Source: Chrysoporthe austroafricana (taxonomy: Eukaryota; Ascomycota; Sordariomycetes; Diaporthales; Cryphonectriaceae). Taken from it: a stretch of 64,000 nucleotides of DNA. Under the pieces are notes generated by a model. The model made no database searches. It was not told where the DNA came from and worked only from the letters and a program-made list of their open reading frames with translations. Of this stretch, positions 52,090-62,860 are shown one piece after another. The stretch covers positions 3,162,001 through 3,226,000 of the forward strand of contig JYIP02000006.1 of assembly GCA_001051155.2 (NCBI GenBank), written 5' to 3'. Position 1 is the stretch's first letter; each line of letters starts with the position of its first letter. Both the position numbers and the translations under genes were made by a program.

Positions 52090-54529
52090 ATGGTACCGTT
52101 GACCATGGAAAATCTCTCTTCGAAGCAAATTGGTAGCAGCGACACCGGTGCCATCCCCCTCGCAGAACTTCGCAGTGCAGTAGACAACATCGAAGATGGT
52201 GCTCAACCTCAACTACGCCCGTCACCGAGACTCCACAACTTTGTGGCTACTGATGATGGGGTTATCGGCGATGCCAGTACCGCCGAGCCTGCCCAATCCG
52301 CTTGGGAACACACCCGGTCGAGCGCGTTCAGCAGCACCAAGAAGTCCGAGGTCACTCAGGGCCTGCTTTTGCCTTGTCTCACTTATGGCAAGGCCCAGTT
52401 TGAACTGGAACAGGCCAAGCAGGGTCGCACCGGTGAATTGGACCCGACTGACTTCAACCAATGTAATCCATCATGCATTGGCTACGGCCTTCTATCCGTC
52501 GCCATTCCTTGTGAGTTTGCAACGCAGTGATTATATAGCCCTCCTTCATGCTGATCTAGCTTTTGGACCATAAGGGTTCGGAGGTGGCATCCTGGCGCAT
52601 CAGCAATCGAAGGAGATCACCCGTTTCTACGATCTCCAACCTCGCAGCGACACACCCTTGAATGTCCTTGCCCATAACGCCACCACCATTCGCAACCTAG
52701 CCGAAATTCGACACCACGAGAATGTCCCTCCAGTGGAACTCCAGCCTCAGGCGCAAAAGCGGATGGTCATGACACCTGTTCCTCCCGAACCTCTGCCCTC
52801 TCCAGAAGTTCACAAGGTGATAGCGGACATCAAGGACATCAAGAAGCCTAAAGCAATGTCTTTCACAGACAAGAAGAAACGGAGACGCAAAGATCAAGCA
52901 TTAGAGGCAAAGAAGGTCACGACTGGACGATCCGCGAAAGACTCGGCCGCCGACACAGACAAACCCATCATCAAGAAGGCTGCCACAGACCCAGGACAAG
53001 CGACTGTAGACTCTGGCAAGACCAGCGTAGCCGGGAAGTCGAAGGGTAGGCTTAGTGGCATGTTCAGAAGAGCCTCGAAAACAAAAGAGAAACAGATCGC
53101 TAAAGACGCTAAAGCCGCAGCCTCATCGATGGCCAAGCTCAGAGTTGACGCAAGTCAAGCCGCCGAGGATCTCAAACGGATACAAGAGACCATTTCTCAA
53201 ACCTCAGCTGGCGAAGGGTCCTTGAGTAAAGAAGCTAAGAAGGATGCCATTAAACGCTACCAAGAAATGCTACCAAGCGGTGGGGCCACTCCCTCCAGCC
53301 TGCTCAAGGCTGCAGAACCCATCGGCGCTCCAGATGCCATCAAGAAGCCCCCTCGTACCCAGACTCACTCGCTGTCGGAAGATACAGTGCTTGTCTCAAG
53401 ACCCCAAGCTCAGGAGCCACACAGAATTTCTGCGGATGCGTTCGTGAGCAGCGGAAGAGCAGCTCCAGGTCATACACTCGCCCAAGACAAGGTCATCAAT
53501 ATCAAGCCAACGAAGCGTGGCACACATCGTCTCTCAGCCGATGCAATGATACCAGTGCGGACAATCGCGCCAGGTCATTATCTCGATGCTGACCCCGTCG
53601 TGTCCGGGCCTCAGCATCTATTCCCCCACGAGCTCCTTGACGATGTGCTGGTTCAGCAGCCGAACAGGAACCCCTCGCCCCATAGCCTCGAGCTGGATAA
53701 GAAGCTCACTATGCTGCAGAAGCAGATCCAGGCGCATGATCTCCAGAAAGATGTTTCTGTGCCAGGACAGCCGAAGTCAGTAGGACACGACCTTCAGAGA
53801 GACGTGGCGCTCCCAGCTCCAAGGCCTCGACCTGCCCACGAGCTTCAATCAGACCAAGTGATCGCTCCCGGTTCATCTTCTCATGGGGTTCACGACCTCA
53901 TCCATGACGTTCGCATTCTCTCTCCGTCCGGCGCCGTAAGAGAACCGCACTCCGTGGACGATGGCGAATTCCTCAAAGACACCGCTGTCTTCCGCAAATC
54001 ACCACACCCAGAAGCCATGATGCCGGGGAATTGGGCACAGTCATCATCATCACAATCTCCCGATCTCAATTACCCTATAACGTCTTTGAATGCAAGCTTG
54101 CAGGGCGCTGGTCAGGCGCCGGGCGAGCTCAATCGAGCTGTAGGCCTGCCAGATCTCGGAAGGGAAAACACTGCTGCTGGTACGTTGTTCATGTCCATTA
54201 TCACAGGTATCTCTTCCCGGTACCGTTGCCGTTGTTTCTATCACAACTTCCAGCCCACTCGCGACCTCTGCGTAGTTTGTGCTACAGGTAGAGGCATCTC
54301 TATGCGGAAGGGTGATCGATTGGTGCCACATGCCCCGACCTTATTTTGATCCTCAATCTACCTCTGCTGCCGTAGAAGACAACTAACAAGATCTCTGTTC
54401 TGCTTTGAAGGCCGTACTAGCGGTGATAGACGATCGTCGGTGCCACCAGGCGACGGACAGGGGTTTTGGGGGAGGGTCTTCGGTCGACGTGGAGATAGTG
54501 AGCGCACGGCCTCTGAGGGTCAGATCTAA
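52090..54529 (+). CDS. PLAC8-domain protein with a tandem His-x-Leu-x-x-Asp repeat array
   Basis: Three exons in phase: 52090-52510, 52575-54179 and 54411-54529, for 714 residues. Residues about 95-155 form a PLAC8-type Cys-rich segment: TQGLLLPCLTYGKAQFELE, NPSCIGYGLLSVAIP, then WFGGGILAHQQSKEITRFYDL. Next comes a long Lys/Ala/Ser-rich, partly coiled-coil region, with FTDKKKRRRKDQ as a possible nuclear signal. Residues about 404-615 carry roughly twelve tandem units of 17-19 residues with consensus H-x-L-x-x-D-x-x-[VI], for example HDLQKDVSVP, HDLQRDVALP and HELQSDQVIAP. The short last exon ends GFWGRVFGRRGDSERTASEG. Its intron has GTACGT and a perfect CTAAC branch site. The second ATG at 52105 has the better Kozak context. 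The repeat's function is unknown. Confidence 0.8.
53364..53990 (+). repeat. Coding array of about twelve 17-19-residue repeats
   Basis: DNA encoding the His/Leu/Asp repeat of the PLAC8 protein. Units diverge at the nucleotide level while the His, Leu/Ile, Asp and Val/Ile positions persist. This suggests selection on the protein rather than recent duplication. Confidence 0.75.
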
Positions 54530-55991
54530 CCTACAGATGTGTCTCAGAAGCAGTGCCTCAGAGGCGGAATGCCTCAAAAAGAGTATGAGCCAAAGAGGTA
54601 CGGCAATTTCGAGAGCGTGACACTAGAAGAAACGAAAAGATGTAATAAGAAGGAAATAGGGATAGGCGTTGGTGCCTGTGGAGAAGTGAGCATCTACACA
54701 CGCCACTGATTGTTTGATACAGGGACTAGACAGCAGCTGTATGTTCGCAGTAGACTTAGCTCTCTCTCACACTCACCTACGAACGCTGGGGAAAAGAGAC
54801 AAGGCGAAGACGTAATACCATCAAGACCTATGATCCTCAGCTACCTCTGCTGAGCCGAGGTGTAGCCCAGAAAGCTTGATAATGACCAAGGGAGGGCATC
54901 GTAGTACGGAGATGAATGGCTTTCCCTGTCTCAAGCCCTGGAGGGCCTATCGCCCAAGGCTACATATTCTTTCCGTGGGAGCATCTCGACCGGACACATC
55001 GCAACGGTCATCGCTAATACATCTCCACTTCTTTTATACTTCGTCGCCTTCCGGGAAAGATAGTGGATTCTGGGCGTATAGAGGTAGCCGGGAAGGCCAT
55101 CTCAATCTTAGCTGCGGAGTGCCTGCTCCCCATAGCGCCTCCTCAGACGTTCGGTTCGTTGGATGTTCCCATCCTCATCGAGTCCTTGGCCAGCTAGATG
55201 GGAGCAGCTCTCTCGAAGTTCAAGATGGACACAGGCGCTGAAGTACGGCAAAGATTCGAAGGGCCGTGTTCGCTGCCCTGATTGGGAACGCGGACTACCT
55301 CTGCAGGAAACAATAAAAATCTTGATGTCATTGGTTAGAATCATCTTTGAGTAGTAGTTGTGGTAGTGGTGGTGGTGATGGTTGGTGGCTGGTGGTTGGT
55401 AGTGGTGGTGGGTGGGTATCGGCCCCGTTCTCTCACTCTCTCTTGTGACAGCATACATGCAACTCTGCTAATTCAAACCCAGACAAATGACTGCTCTCTC
55501 ATTTCTGGTTCTCGCCTCGTATGCCTTATTCGCCCCCTTTCCTGTTACCAGTGTAAAAATGTGATAAGGACGCTTCCTGCTTCCTCGGAAAGTCTTGGAA
55601 TCTTCCTCGTACATAATCACCACCTCCAGGACTCCCCAACGCTCCCCTCAGGAAGACATATAGAAAATGTAAGGTATCGATCGGGCCGGTCCCGTATTGG
55701 ACCTCGAGTGATGGCCCCGCGCCAGCTGCGGTTCAAAGTGGTGGGTATAATGATCAGCTGCGTGTTGAGCTTCGATCGTCCGTCTTGAGAAATCTCTTGA
55801 CATGGTCTAGAGCTTAGAGTAGGTTGGCCAATACATCGGCGGTTTCGCGGTTGTTGATGAGATTTTTTCGATCTGGTCCCCGCGCGCTGTAGCATCCGGA
55901 TCGGCAAGCCTAGCAGCGAAGGGAGAGCACAGACCAGCCATAATAAGAACTGTGTTACGTGTGCTCGAAGACACTCCTGCCGCGTGGCGGC
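54530..55991. other. Convergent intergenic region with GT-rich tract
   Basis: Lies between the 3' ends of the PLAC8 gene and the GTPase gene. A GTG/GTT-rich tract covers about 55343-55425. Nothing coding is supported. Confidence 0.45.
55343..55425. repeat. GT/GTG-rich low-complexity tract
   Basis: A run of GTAGT, GGTGGT and GGTTGGT units without a strict period. Simple-sequence DNA. Confidence 0.7.
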
Positions 55992-56997
55992 TTAGCAGTT
56001 CTGGTATAGGAGGAGAGGCTCGCCGACGTTTTCGATCTCGGGTATGGTGCACTTCAGGTCGAATGCCTTTGACAGCACAATCTTGAAGATCTGCTGTTGG
56101 TCAGCGGAGAGTTTTCTCTCGAAATCATAAGGTCCGGCGCGCAACCTGCCTTCTGAACGTTGATGCTGTGGCTCGTGCTGCTGAAGATCAGCGCAGCACG
56201 CATGGCCTTTGCGAATCGCCGTGCCTGTTCACCAGAATCAGCCCTGTTTCCGCCACACTTCGCCTGCCAGCCAGCCATATATTCATTCGTACCTGATTCG
56301 ATATCTCCTCCTGGTCCTCTCGCGGGAAGTTGACAAAGTGATCGTACTTGGTGCCGACCAGGATAGGGATGGCGGTCTTGTTGAAGCCCCGGCCCTGTCG
56401 GTACCACTCCTTGATGCTGTTGAGCGTGCTCTTGCGCGTCAGGTCGAACATGAACAGGATGGCGACGGCGTCGTTGCAGACGAGGGGCAGCATGTTGACG
56501 AACTCGCGCTGGCCGCCCAGGTCCCAGATGCTGAAGGTGATCTCGGTGTTGCGGATGCTGATGGTCTTCTCCATGAAGTTGACGCCGAGGGTCTGGATGT
56601 AGTCCTCGTCCCAGCTGCCCTCGACGTACTTGACCATCAGCGAGGTCTTGCCGATCTGGGCGTCGCCGACCATGCCGACTTTTATCACGACGTGGTTGCG
56701 GCCGTTCGCGTTGTTCTGGTCCGATGCGCCGGCGGCGCCGGCGGCGACACGGTCCGGGTAGCTCTGGCTCGACAGCTGGGAGGGCGGCCGCGAGAGGTTG
56801 TTGCCGGCGTGGGGGACAGGAGGGGTCGTGTACCGCGCGTTAGGGTCCATCATCATGTGCTCGGCGTGGGGAGCGTCGGTCATAGCGGCGTCCCCGCCGC
56901 CGTTCTCGAAGGCGTTCCCGCCCATCATCATGTTCGGTGAGCCGTCCATGCCGCCCATCGTCTCCTCTTGGATCTCTGCTGGCGCCTGGTCGTCCAT
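55992..56997 (-). CDS. SPG1: Septation GTPase, Spg1/Tem1 family
   Basis: Ras-like GTPase at the head of the septation initiation / mitotic exit network, acting at spindle pole bodies. Exons 56997-56293, 56224-56150 and 56090-55992 give 292 residues. A disordered Met/Gly/Asn-rich N-terminus of about 100 residues precedes the G domain. Motifs: P-loop [20 protein letters not shown], switch [12 protein letters not shown], switch [16 protein letters not shown], and specificity motif GTKYDHF. The C-terminal part is [20 protein letters not shown] then [10 protein letters not shown]. There is no prenylation Cys box, as in Spg1. The last intron begins GC (AAG|GCAGGT), and only this junction keeps the family sequence. 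An upstream exon may exist: codons before 56997 stay open to a CAG acceptor-like site at about 57037. Confidence 0.93.
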
Positions 56998-57844
56998 AAT
57001 GTCCGCGGCGTCGTAGAACTGGGCCGGAGACCCTGCAGTCAAGGTTGAGGAGTCTGTGGGGTGGTACGCGGGTTAGCGCATGCGCGGAGGGGGGGAGAGG
57101 AGGCGGTTCGAGGTGGGACGGGCGTGTGTGTGGGAGGGCGCGCGGCAGGCTGCATGTGCGAGTGTGTGTGTGTTGTATCGGGAGGGTGTCTCGTCGCCGG
57201 CGGCACAACTGACCCAGGTTGGCGGTTGCTGTGATGGTCCGTGATTGATTGCCCTCGGGCTGGAGGGAGGGAGGGACGGGGCGATGGCCGTGCGGGTGTG
57301 GAAGGGAGGCGATCGGGCGGTTGACGCTGGGAGGGAGGGAGGGAGGGACAGCCTTATCCCAGAAGTGACGGCTTCATGGGAAAGAGGGCTTGCCTTGCTG
57401 GTGGTAGCGGCGGTGGAGGTGAGGGCGGTAAGAGCACGGCGGCGTTCGCGGGACAAACAGACGTGGGACAAGGCGACGACGATGACGTCTCGCGGCCTCG
57501 AATTCTGGTGGAGATCGAGGTGAGGTATAGCACGGGATAGCGGACGGGTGTGAAGTCAGGTAGAGTCGACGACGAGACCCAGATCCACAAGCTCTCCGCG
57601 TCCACACGGCGACGGCTGGTTGGAGCAGCTGGCGCAGCGCTGGGGTGGGCTGCCACAGGGCCAACTGGGGGGGTGGTCACTGGGGGGGGCCACTGGGGGA
57701 GTTGGGATGGCAGTGGGTGGTTCAGGTGCTGATCGGCACTTGGTGCTGTGGTCGCACCGGCTGAAAGTCAGACATGGGTCTTCCCTCTTGCGGGATGGGT
57801 TGGGATTGCGATTGCGACAGGAGCAGGAGGAAGGCTGACGAGCC

Positions 57845-57895
57845 AGGCGCCACCACCCACACACACGCAGACACACGCTCTCACACACAAAACAC
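57845..57895. repeat. CA-rich simple repeat
   Basis: ACACAC-type units with CTC interruptions in the SPG1 upstream region. Confidence 0.6.
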
Positions 57896-60800
57896 AGCTA
57901 GCCGGTGCTGAGGGCTGGAATCTCGCCCGTATAAGAACTTCTCGTCACTCACCTCCCTGCGCTGTCTCTCCCCGTCCTCGCCGGTGGCGCAGCCAGTTGA
58001 TTGCCAGTCTGTCGACGCGGCGCAGGCCGGCTTCAGGCTGTACAGACTTGCCAGCACAGTCCTACGGAGCACGTCGATGGCGTCTGGGGAGGGGGGCACG
58101 GGGGGGTGGATGGCCGCGATGACGGAAAAGCGCCCAGTGTCAGTGGTGGGGGGTCGAGGTGGAAAGTGGGTCGGGCCACTAACAGCCCGCAGCAAACAAC
58201 ACGTCGACCGCGCCGTGCAGGTAAAGTAGGACTGGCGTGGGCTGGCACGAGCTGGGGACCTAAGGTAGGCGATGCGCCTCTCGCCTCTCTACCTAATTTC
58301 CCCCCCGCTTCCGTCTGAGACGTGATCCTGTTGATCGGTTGGTGCCCTGGTGATTCTGTTAGGCCGCTACTGACCTGCCCGTCGAGTTGCTGGTGTGTTC
58401 TGGCGAGGTTCTGGGCAGAGATGACGGGCGCGTTGGCCTGTGCCACATATCCGAGGCGTGAATTAAGTAAACAACTAACAAATCTGCCGCGGCCGGCCCT
58501 GGGCCAATCAGCCGCCCCAGCCAGGGGGCTCCACAGTGCTCAGCATGCCTTGGTCCCACTGAGGGGTCAGCGCACCGGGGGGGGGGGCAGTGTGTAAGGG
58601 CCATGCGAATGAGATCCGCCCACCTGGACAGAGCACAAGCACCACCGCGTCGAGCTTCTCCTGCTGCGGGCAAATCACCACCTCCTCGATGCAACCTCGT
58701 CTGGCCGCCGTGCCGGCGACCTGCTGCGCAGAGCCCCGCGGCGGTCAAACAGCTCGCACCCTCGACGCGACCTGACGCGGGCTGCCCTGCCCGGCCCGAC
58801 TGCAGACCGTCTTTCCAATGTTGATGTTTGGTTTCCTGGTGACTCGTCTGACTGTGTCCAGCGGGCAGGTGACGGCTGCAGCTGCTGGCCTGGCCTGGGC
58901 CGCGGCCGCTATCGGGACGACGTGATCAAATCATTCTTCTTGTGTCTTCAGTCATCATGTTTCTCTCCTTATTCCCCCTGACTCCCGTTTGCTGGGCGGA
59001 AGAATGCCCAGAAAATCCTATTCGCCCTTGAAGTCATCCCCAGCTCATGCCTGTCATGCCGAAGCTGAGCCGCTCGAATCCGAGTCCGATAACAACGTCA
59101 ACATCCTCCCACCGGTCAGGCATATTCAATACTCTCTGTCCCACTATTCCGGGACCTCCAGCATGTTAGAGCATTCCCATCCTTGGGTGCAGCTTTGGTA
59201 GCGAGGCTGAAGATACATCCTTGAGAGTTGTATATAGGGTTCCATTAGCATTTTGCACAAGAATAATGCATTCAGTAGCCACCTTAATCTAGGCCTGTTT
59301 TCGTCTTCGTAATTATCCATCCGTTGCCCTAAAAAATTCAACACTGAGTGCAAGTAATGCAAACCACAAACCCTTCCACTTTATTCCGAAATTTACTGTA
59401 TTACCGTTGTATCTTGAGCTTGCAAAGCTGAGACCGTAGGGTGGGTCGAGGAACTTGGGGCACAAAGCACGTCGGATGCTATATGGGCATGGGAAACGTC
59501 GACCACGATCGCGATATCGCCTGCCACCCTCTGCATTTGAACTTAGCAGAGAGGGCCGGTGACGTCTTCCTCAAGAGACTTTCCTCGGACCTCGCCGACA
59601 ACGAATAAGTCCTCGGGACACTCGTAAGTACGCGTGTTAACTATGACCAGAACCAGGAGTGTAGCAAGCACCGTGCCCAGCGCTGTATCATTGTTGGGCC
59701 TTTTTGTCAACATCGTGCCGAGTATTAGGCTGGAGCTACAGACCGACCCTTTTCTGAAATACGCCCTGGAAGAACTAGTGCACTAGAAGGGGTAGAGACC
59801 TCAACTTGTAACTGAATGAGTTTATACAAACGACCATCTTCGGGGCCGGTAGTTCCTGTCTTTCATGCTTATGTTTTGCTTCTTCGTTCATCTGCTTCAT
59901 CTTCTCTGTCCGTCTGCTCCATCCGCCCCATCTATCCGCCTCATCTCCTCGACCCATCTTCTGGATCCCTTCCATCTGTCTGCTTCTTTATTCCATCAGA
60001 ATCTCCCCAGAGCATAGCTCACTTGAGCTGTGGTACCGGTGGCATAGTGTGCTGTGATCATCTCAGACATCTTGCTTGCCGCTGTATTTTGCATCTCATC
60101 CTAAGATGAGGACTCAGAAATTGTGGCATGATGGAGTGATTTCATCACCGACGATTAATAAAGGTGGGGACCTTTTGATGAGCCTTCCGGATTCCCGGGG
60201 AAGAAACAGCTAATCTACTGGATCCGCACATCTTAGCTTCTCGTGCGTGCTGTGTTGACAAGTGTCATCCTTCTGGTCCTTGAAGGATGAACTCCTCTTT
60301 AGGTCCAGATGACCGTCTTCCTCTTAGTGACAGGCGGTTGAGATCCGGCATCGACCAGCTTGTAATTAGGTGTAACTCTGACCTAGTTTCAGTAAGCACT
60401 CTCCGCCTGGATCTACACTACATGTCACAACGCACGTGCTGACAACTACGAAGAGACTGCCAAAAGCTCCACAACGAATTCCCCGACCAAGCCTTGTAAG
60501 GTACACTGCAAACACTTGTTGTCTTGAGGTGTGGTTTGAACACTACCTAGGTACTTGAGTAGCTAAATTCAAGTGCTTGACGGCGGTGTAGCTATCTCCG
60601 TCACCTATGACATCAGCTATATGAAAAACCTTGTCCCAGAACTCGTTTCTCATCCTGGTATAGTACCTATAAAAGTATCTGCTAATCCAGCTTCTCAGAT
60701 AGCATTCAATAAAGGCGTCTGCTGGCCAGAATACGGTCGGATAAAAGAAAATACTGATTGATTAGTTAAGACGGACCGTATCCTGCGAATGCAAATATTC

Positions 60801-61559
60801 GAGCTAATAATAGAATAACGATAAAAACTGAAATGAGAATAATCTTCCTCGTTCCATATTGATGGTGCGAATCATACGGCGGAGCGTAACAAAATAGCAT
60901 CTAACAATAGCTATAACCATGCGGCAGTAGCGAGCCTGCGTTTCGCGAATTCGAACTAGGCAGTTATTGGTAAAGTCATTGCAATTAACTAGCTGTTCCG
61001 GGAGAGCCTTAAACAAAAGAACTGTGGAAAATAAAGTAAATTGAGATAAAACAAATGCAGAATAAAATAAGACGCTAAGGGACAGAAGAGGCCAGACTAC
61101 CATCATGATCACCAGGCCTGGTGTTGAAACGACACTCGGAGGCTCCGAGCCTACGATCCACAAGATCGCGATCCTCAACTTGGCAGCAACTTCTAGACTC
61201 CACGATGACGCTCTTCTCAAAGTGAGGCGGCCAAGTCCTGCCCAGGTGACCTTTAGGATGCGGGGCCCTGCCACGACTATGACTCGACGAGGGGCAGAAC
61301 TCAATATCGTTCCAGAACATCTTGAAACGCGTATCTTTCTGTGTCCACCGTCGATAAGAGGCGATGCTCATTCCACATGTCAGTCACGAGGAGCTGCTGC
61401 TGTTTGCTAGGCTATGGTGCTTCCTGCTCTGCCGGTAAGATACAGATTACTGTACTTGAGATGTAGCATAGATCATTATAATAATTACTGGTGAAGAAGC
61501 GGGAAAAAAAGATAGAGAAATATTGCTTTCAAACGATGAAAGGGAGAGAGAAGGAACTC

Positions 61560-61612
61560 GAAAAAAAAAAAAAGGAAAAAAAAAAAAAACACAGAAAGAA
61601 GGGGGGGGGTCC
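61560..61612. repeat. Poly-A tracts followed by a G-run
   Basis: Two A-runs of 13-14 nt separated by GG, then GAAAGAAGGGGGGGGG. About 220 nt upstream of the GCVH ATG; it may act as a nucleosome-excluding poly(dA:dT) promoter element. Confidence 0.6.
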
Positions 61613-61828
61613 ATTTGAGCCAGGGTTAGGAGTATCCAAGCCGCTTACCCAACGCAAACTTTAATGCGCCGATATCCAATCGGCCTCCGGCAAACAACTG
61701 AATCGTCAGTTTTCGGAGGGCGTCACTTTATCTTGTCGAGCTGTCGACCTGCTCCTTCGCTCTTGCAATTTTCCTCCCCCTCCTTTCCCTCCTGCAGCCT
61801 ATACCGCCACACAGCTCAGCAAGCAGCC

Positions 61829-62530
61829 ATGGCCTCGATCGCACGCTGCATACGGGCCGCAAGGCCAACAGCCCTCTCGTCTGCCGTCCTCCGCGCCGCG
61901 CGCCCGGCGCCGCGGTTCAGCGCAGCCAGACCCTTCTCCGCGAGCGCTATCAGTAAGGAGAGAGCCCTCCCCCCTTCCGAGGCCGGACCCTCGAGCCACA
62001 CCATACCACACCACACACACGCCAGCTTAGACACATCCGCCTCCCCTCCCCCCTTTCCCCCTCCATTCTGCTGCCGTGGCCCCACAGAGAACTGACCTCG
62101 CTCGTGCGCCCGCCCCGGTATAGGTCCCATCCGCAAGTACACCAAGGACCACGAGTGGATCGACCTGTCGGCCGACAACAAGACGGGTGTGATCGGCATC
62201 AGCGAGTACGCCGCCGAGGCTCTCGGCGACGTCGTGTACGTGGAGCTGCCCGAGGAGGGCAAGGAGGTGGCGGCGGGCGACGCCATCGGCGCCGTGGAGA
62301 GCGTCAAGTCGGCCGCCGACATCAACGCGCCCATCGCGTGCAAGATCACGCACGTGAACCTCGAGCTCGAGGAGAAGCCCGGCACGATCAACAAGGTGCC
62401 CGAAGACGACAGCGCCGGCGGGGGCTGGATCGCCAAGGTCGCCGTGGACGAGGAGGGGGTCAAGGACCTCGAGGGGCTGATGGACGTGGAGGAGTATAGG
62501 GCTTTTACGAGCTCCGAGGGGGATCACTAG
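61829..62530 (+). CDS. GCV3: Glycine cleavage system H protein, mitochondrial
   Basis: Lipoyl carrier of the glycine decarboxylase complex; it shuttles the aminomethyl group between the P, T and L proteins in the matrix. Exons 61829-61952 and 62124-62530 (GTAAGG donor, TATAG acceptor, phase 1) give 176 residues. Residues 1-40 are a typical matrix presequence, rich in Arg/Ala/Ser without acids, ending near RPFSASAIS. The mature domain starts RKYTKDHEWIDL. The lipoylated Lys103 is in GAVESVKSAADINAP. EEKPGTINKVPEDDSAGGGW and the C-terminal MDVEEYRAF are standard. Start context CAGCCATGGCC is strong. Confidence 0.96.
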
Positions 62531-62860
62531 ATGGGGCTGGGGGGTGAGGATATAAAACGAAGGAAAAGACATGGAACATCGGGGCTGTCTTCACATGGTC
62601 TCCGGTTTTGTTTTCAAGCATGACAGTTCAACCTGGAAGGGGCAAGCAGCCTGATGGAACACGGAACGGCGTTGAGAGTGCGAAGTAGAGTCTATCCGGT
62701 AGACTTTGCTGTTCATATTTACACGGTCCTCGGCTCGGTTGCCAATTTGTTGTATCTGATAGAAACAAAGCGAGAAGCATAAAGTCTGCGCCGTCTATGG
62801 TATGCCCATGTGGAATGTGTGGTGATGATAGAGCGGTAATGTCGAATGCTGCGATGTTGG
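62531..62860. other. Convergent 3' flanks of GCV3 and HEM3
   Basis: 330 bp; AT-richer, no other feature. Confidence 0.4.

Larger units (their letters stand above)
56998..61828. other. 4.8-kb region without a supported gene
   Basis: The largest gene-free stretch of the window, upstream of both SPG1 (-) and GCVH (+). It holds GGGA repeats near 57330-57350, G-runs with CCACTGGGGG at 57660-57700, a CA/AC-rich microsatellite at about 57845-57895, an AT-rich segment at about 60480-61080 and a poly-A/poly-G tract at 61560-61610. Open frames with true ATGs at 58989 and 59816 encode 70-97 residues without recognisable features, so I do not call them. A long non-coding RNA, or a gene made of small exons, cannot be excluded. 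Confidence 0.4.

Noticed and set aside
59816..60109. Plus-strand ATG frame of 97 codons rich in Ser/Pro/Leu
   Set aside because: Low-complexity composition typical of chance frames in pyrimidine-rich DNA; no neighbours or motifs support it.
60935..60965. AATTCGAACTAGG on the minus strand as a tRNA T-loop
   Set aside because: Flanking bases cannot form the T or acceptor stems and there is no A box.
60804..61304. Minus-strand frame of 166 codons
   Set aside because: It starts at TTG, not ATG, lies in AT-rich DNA and shows no motif.
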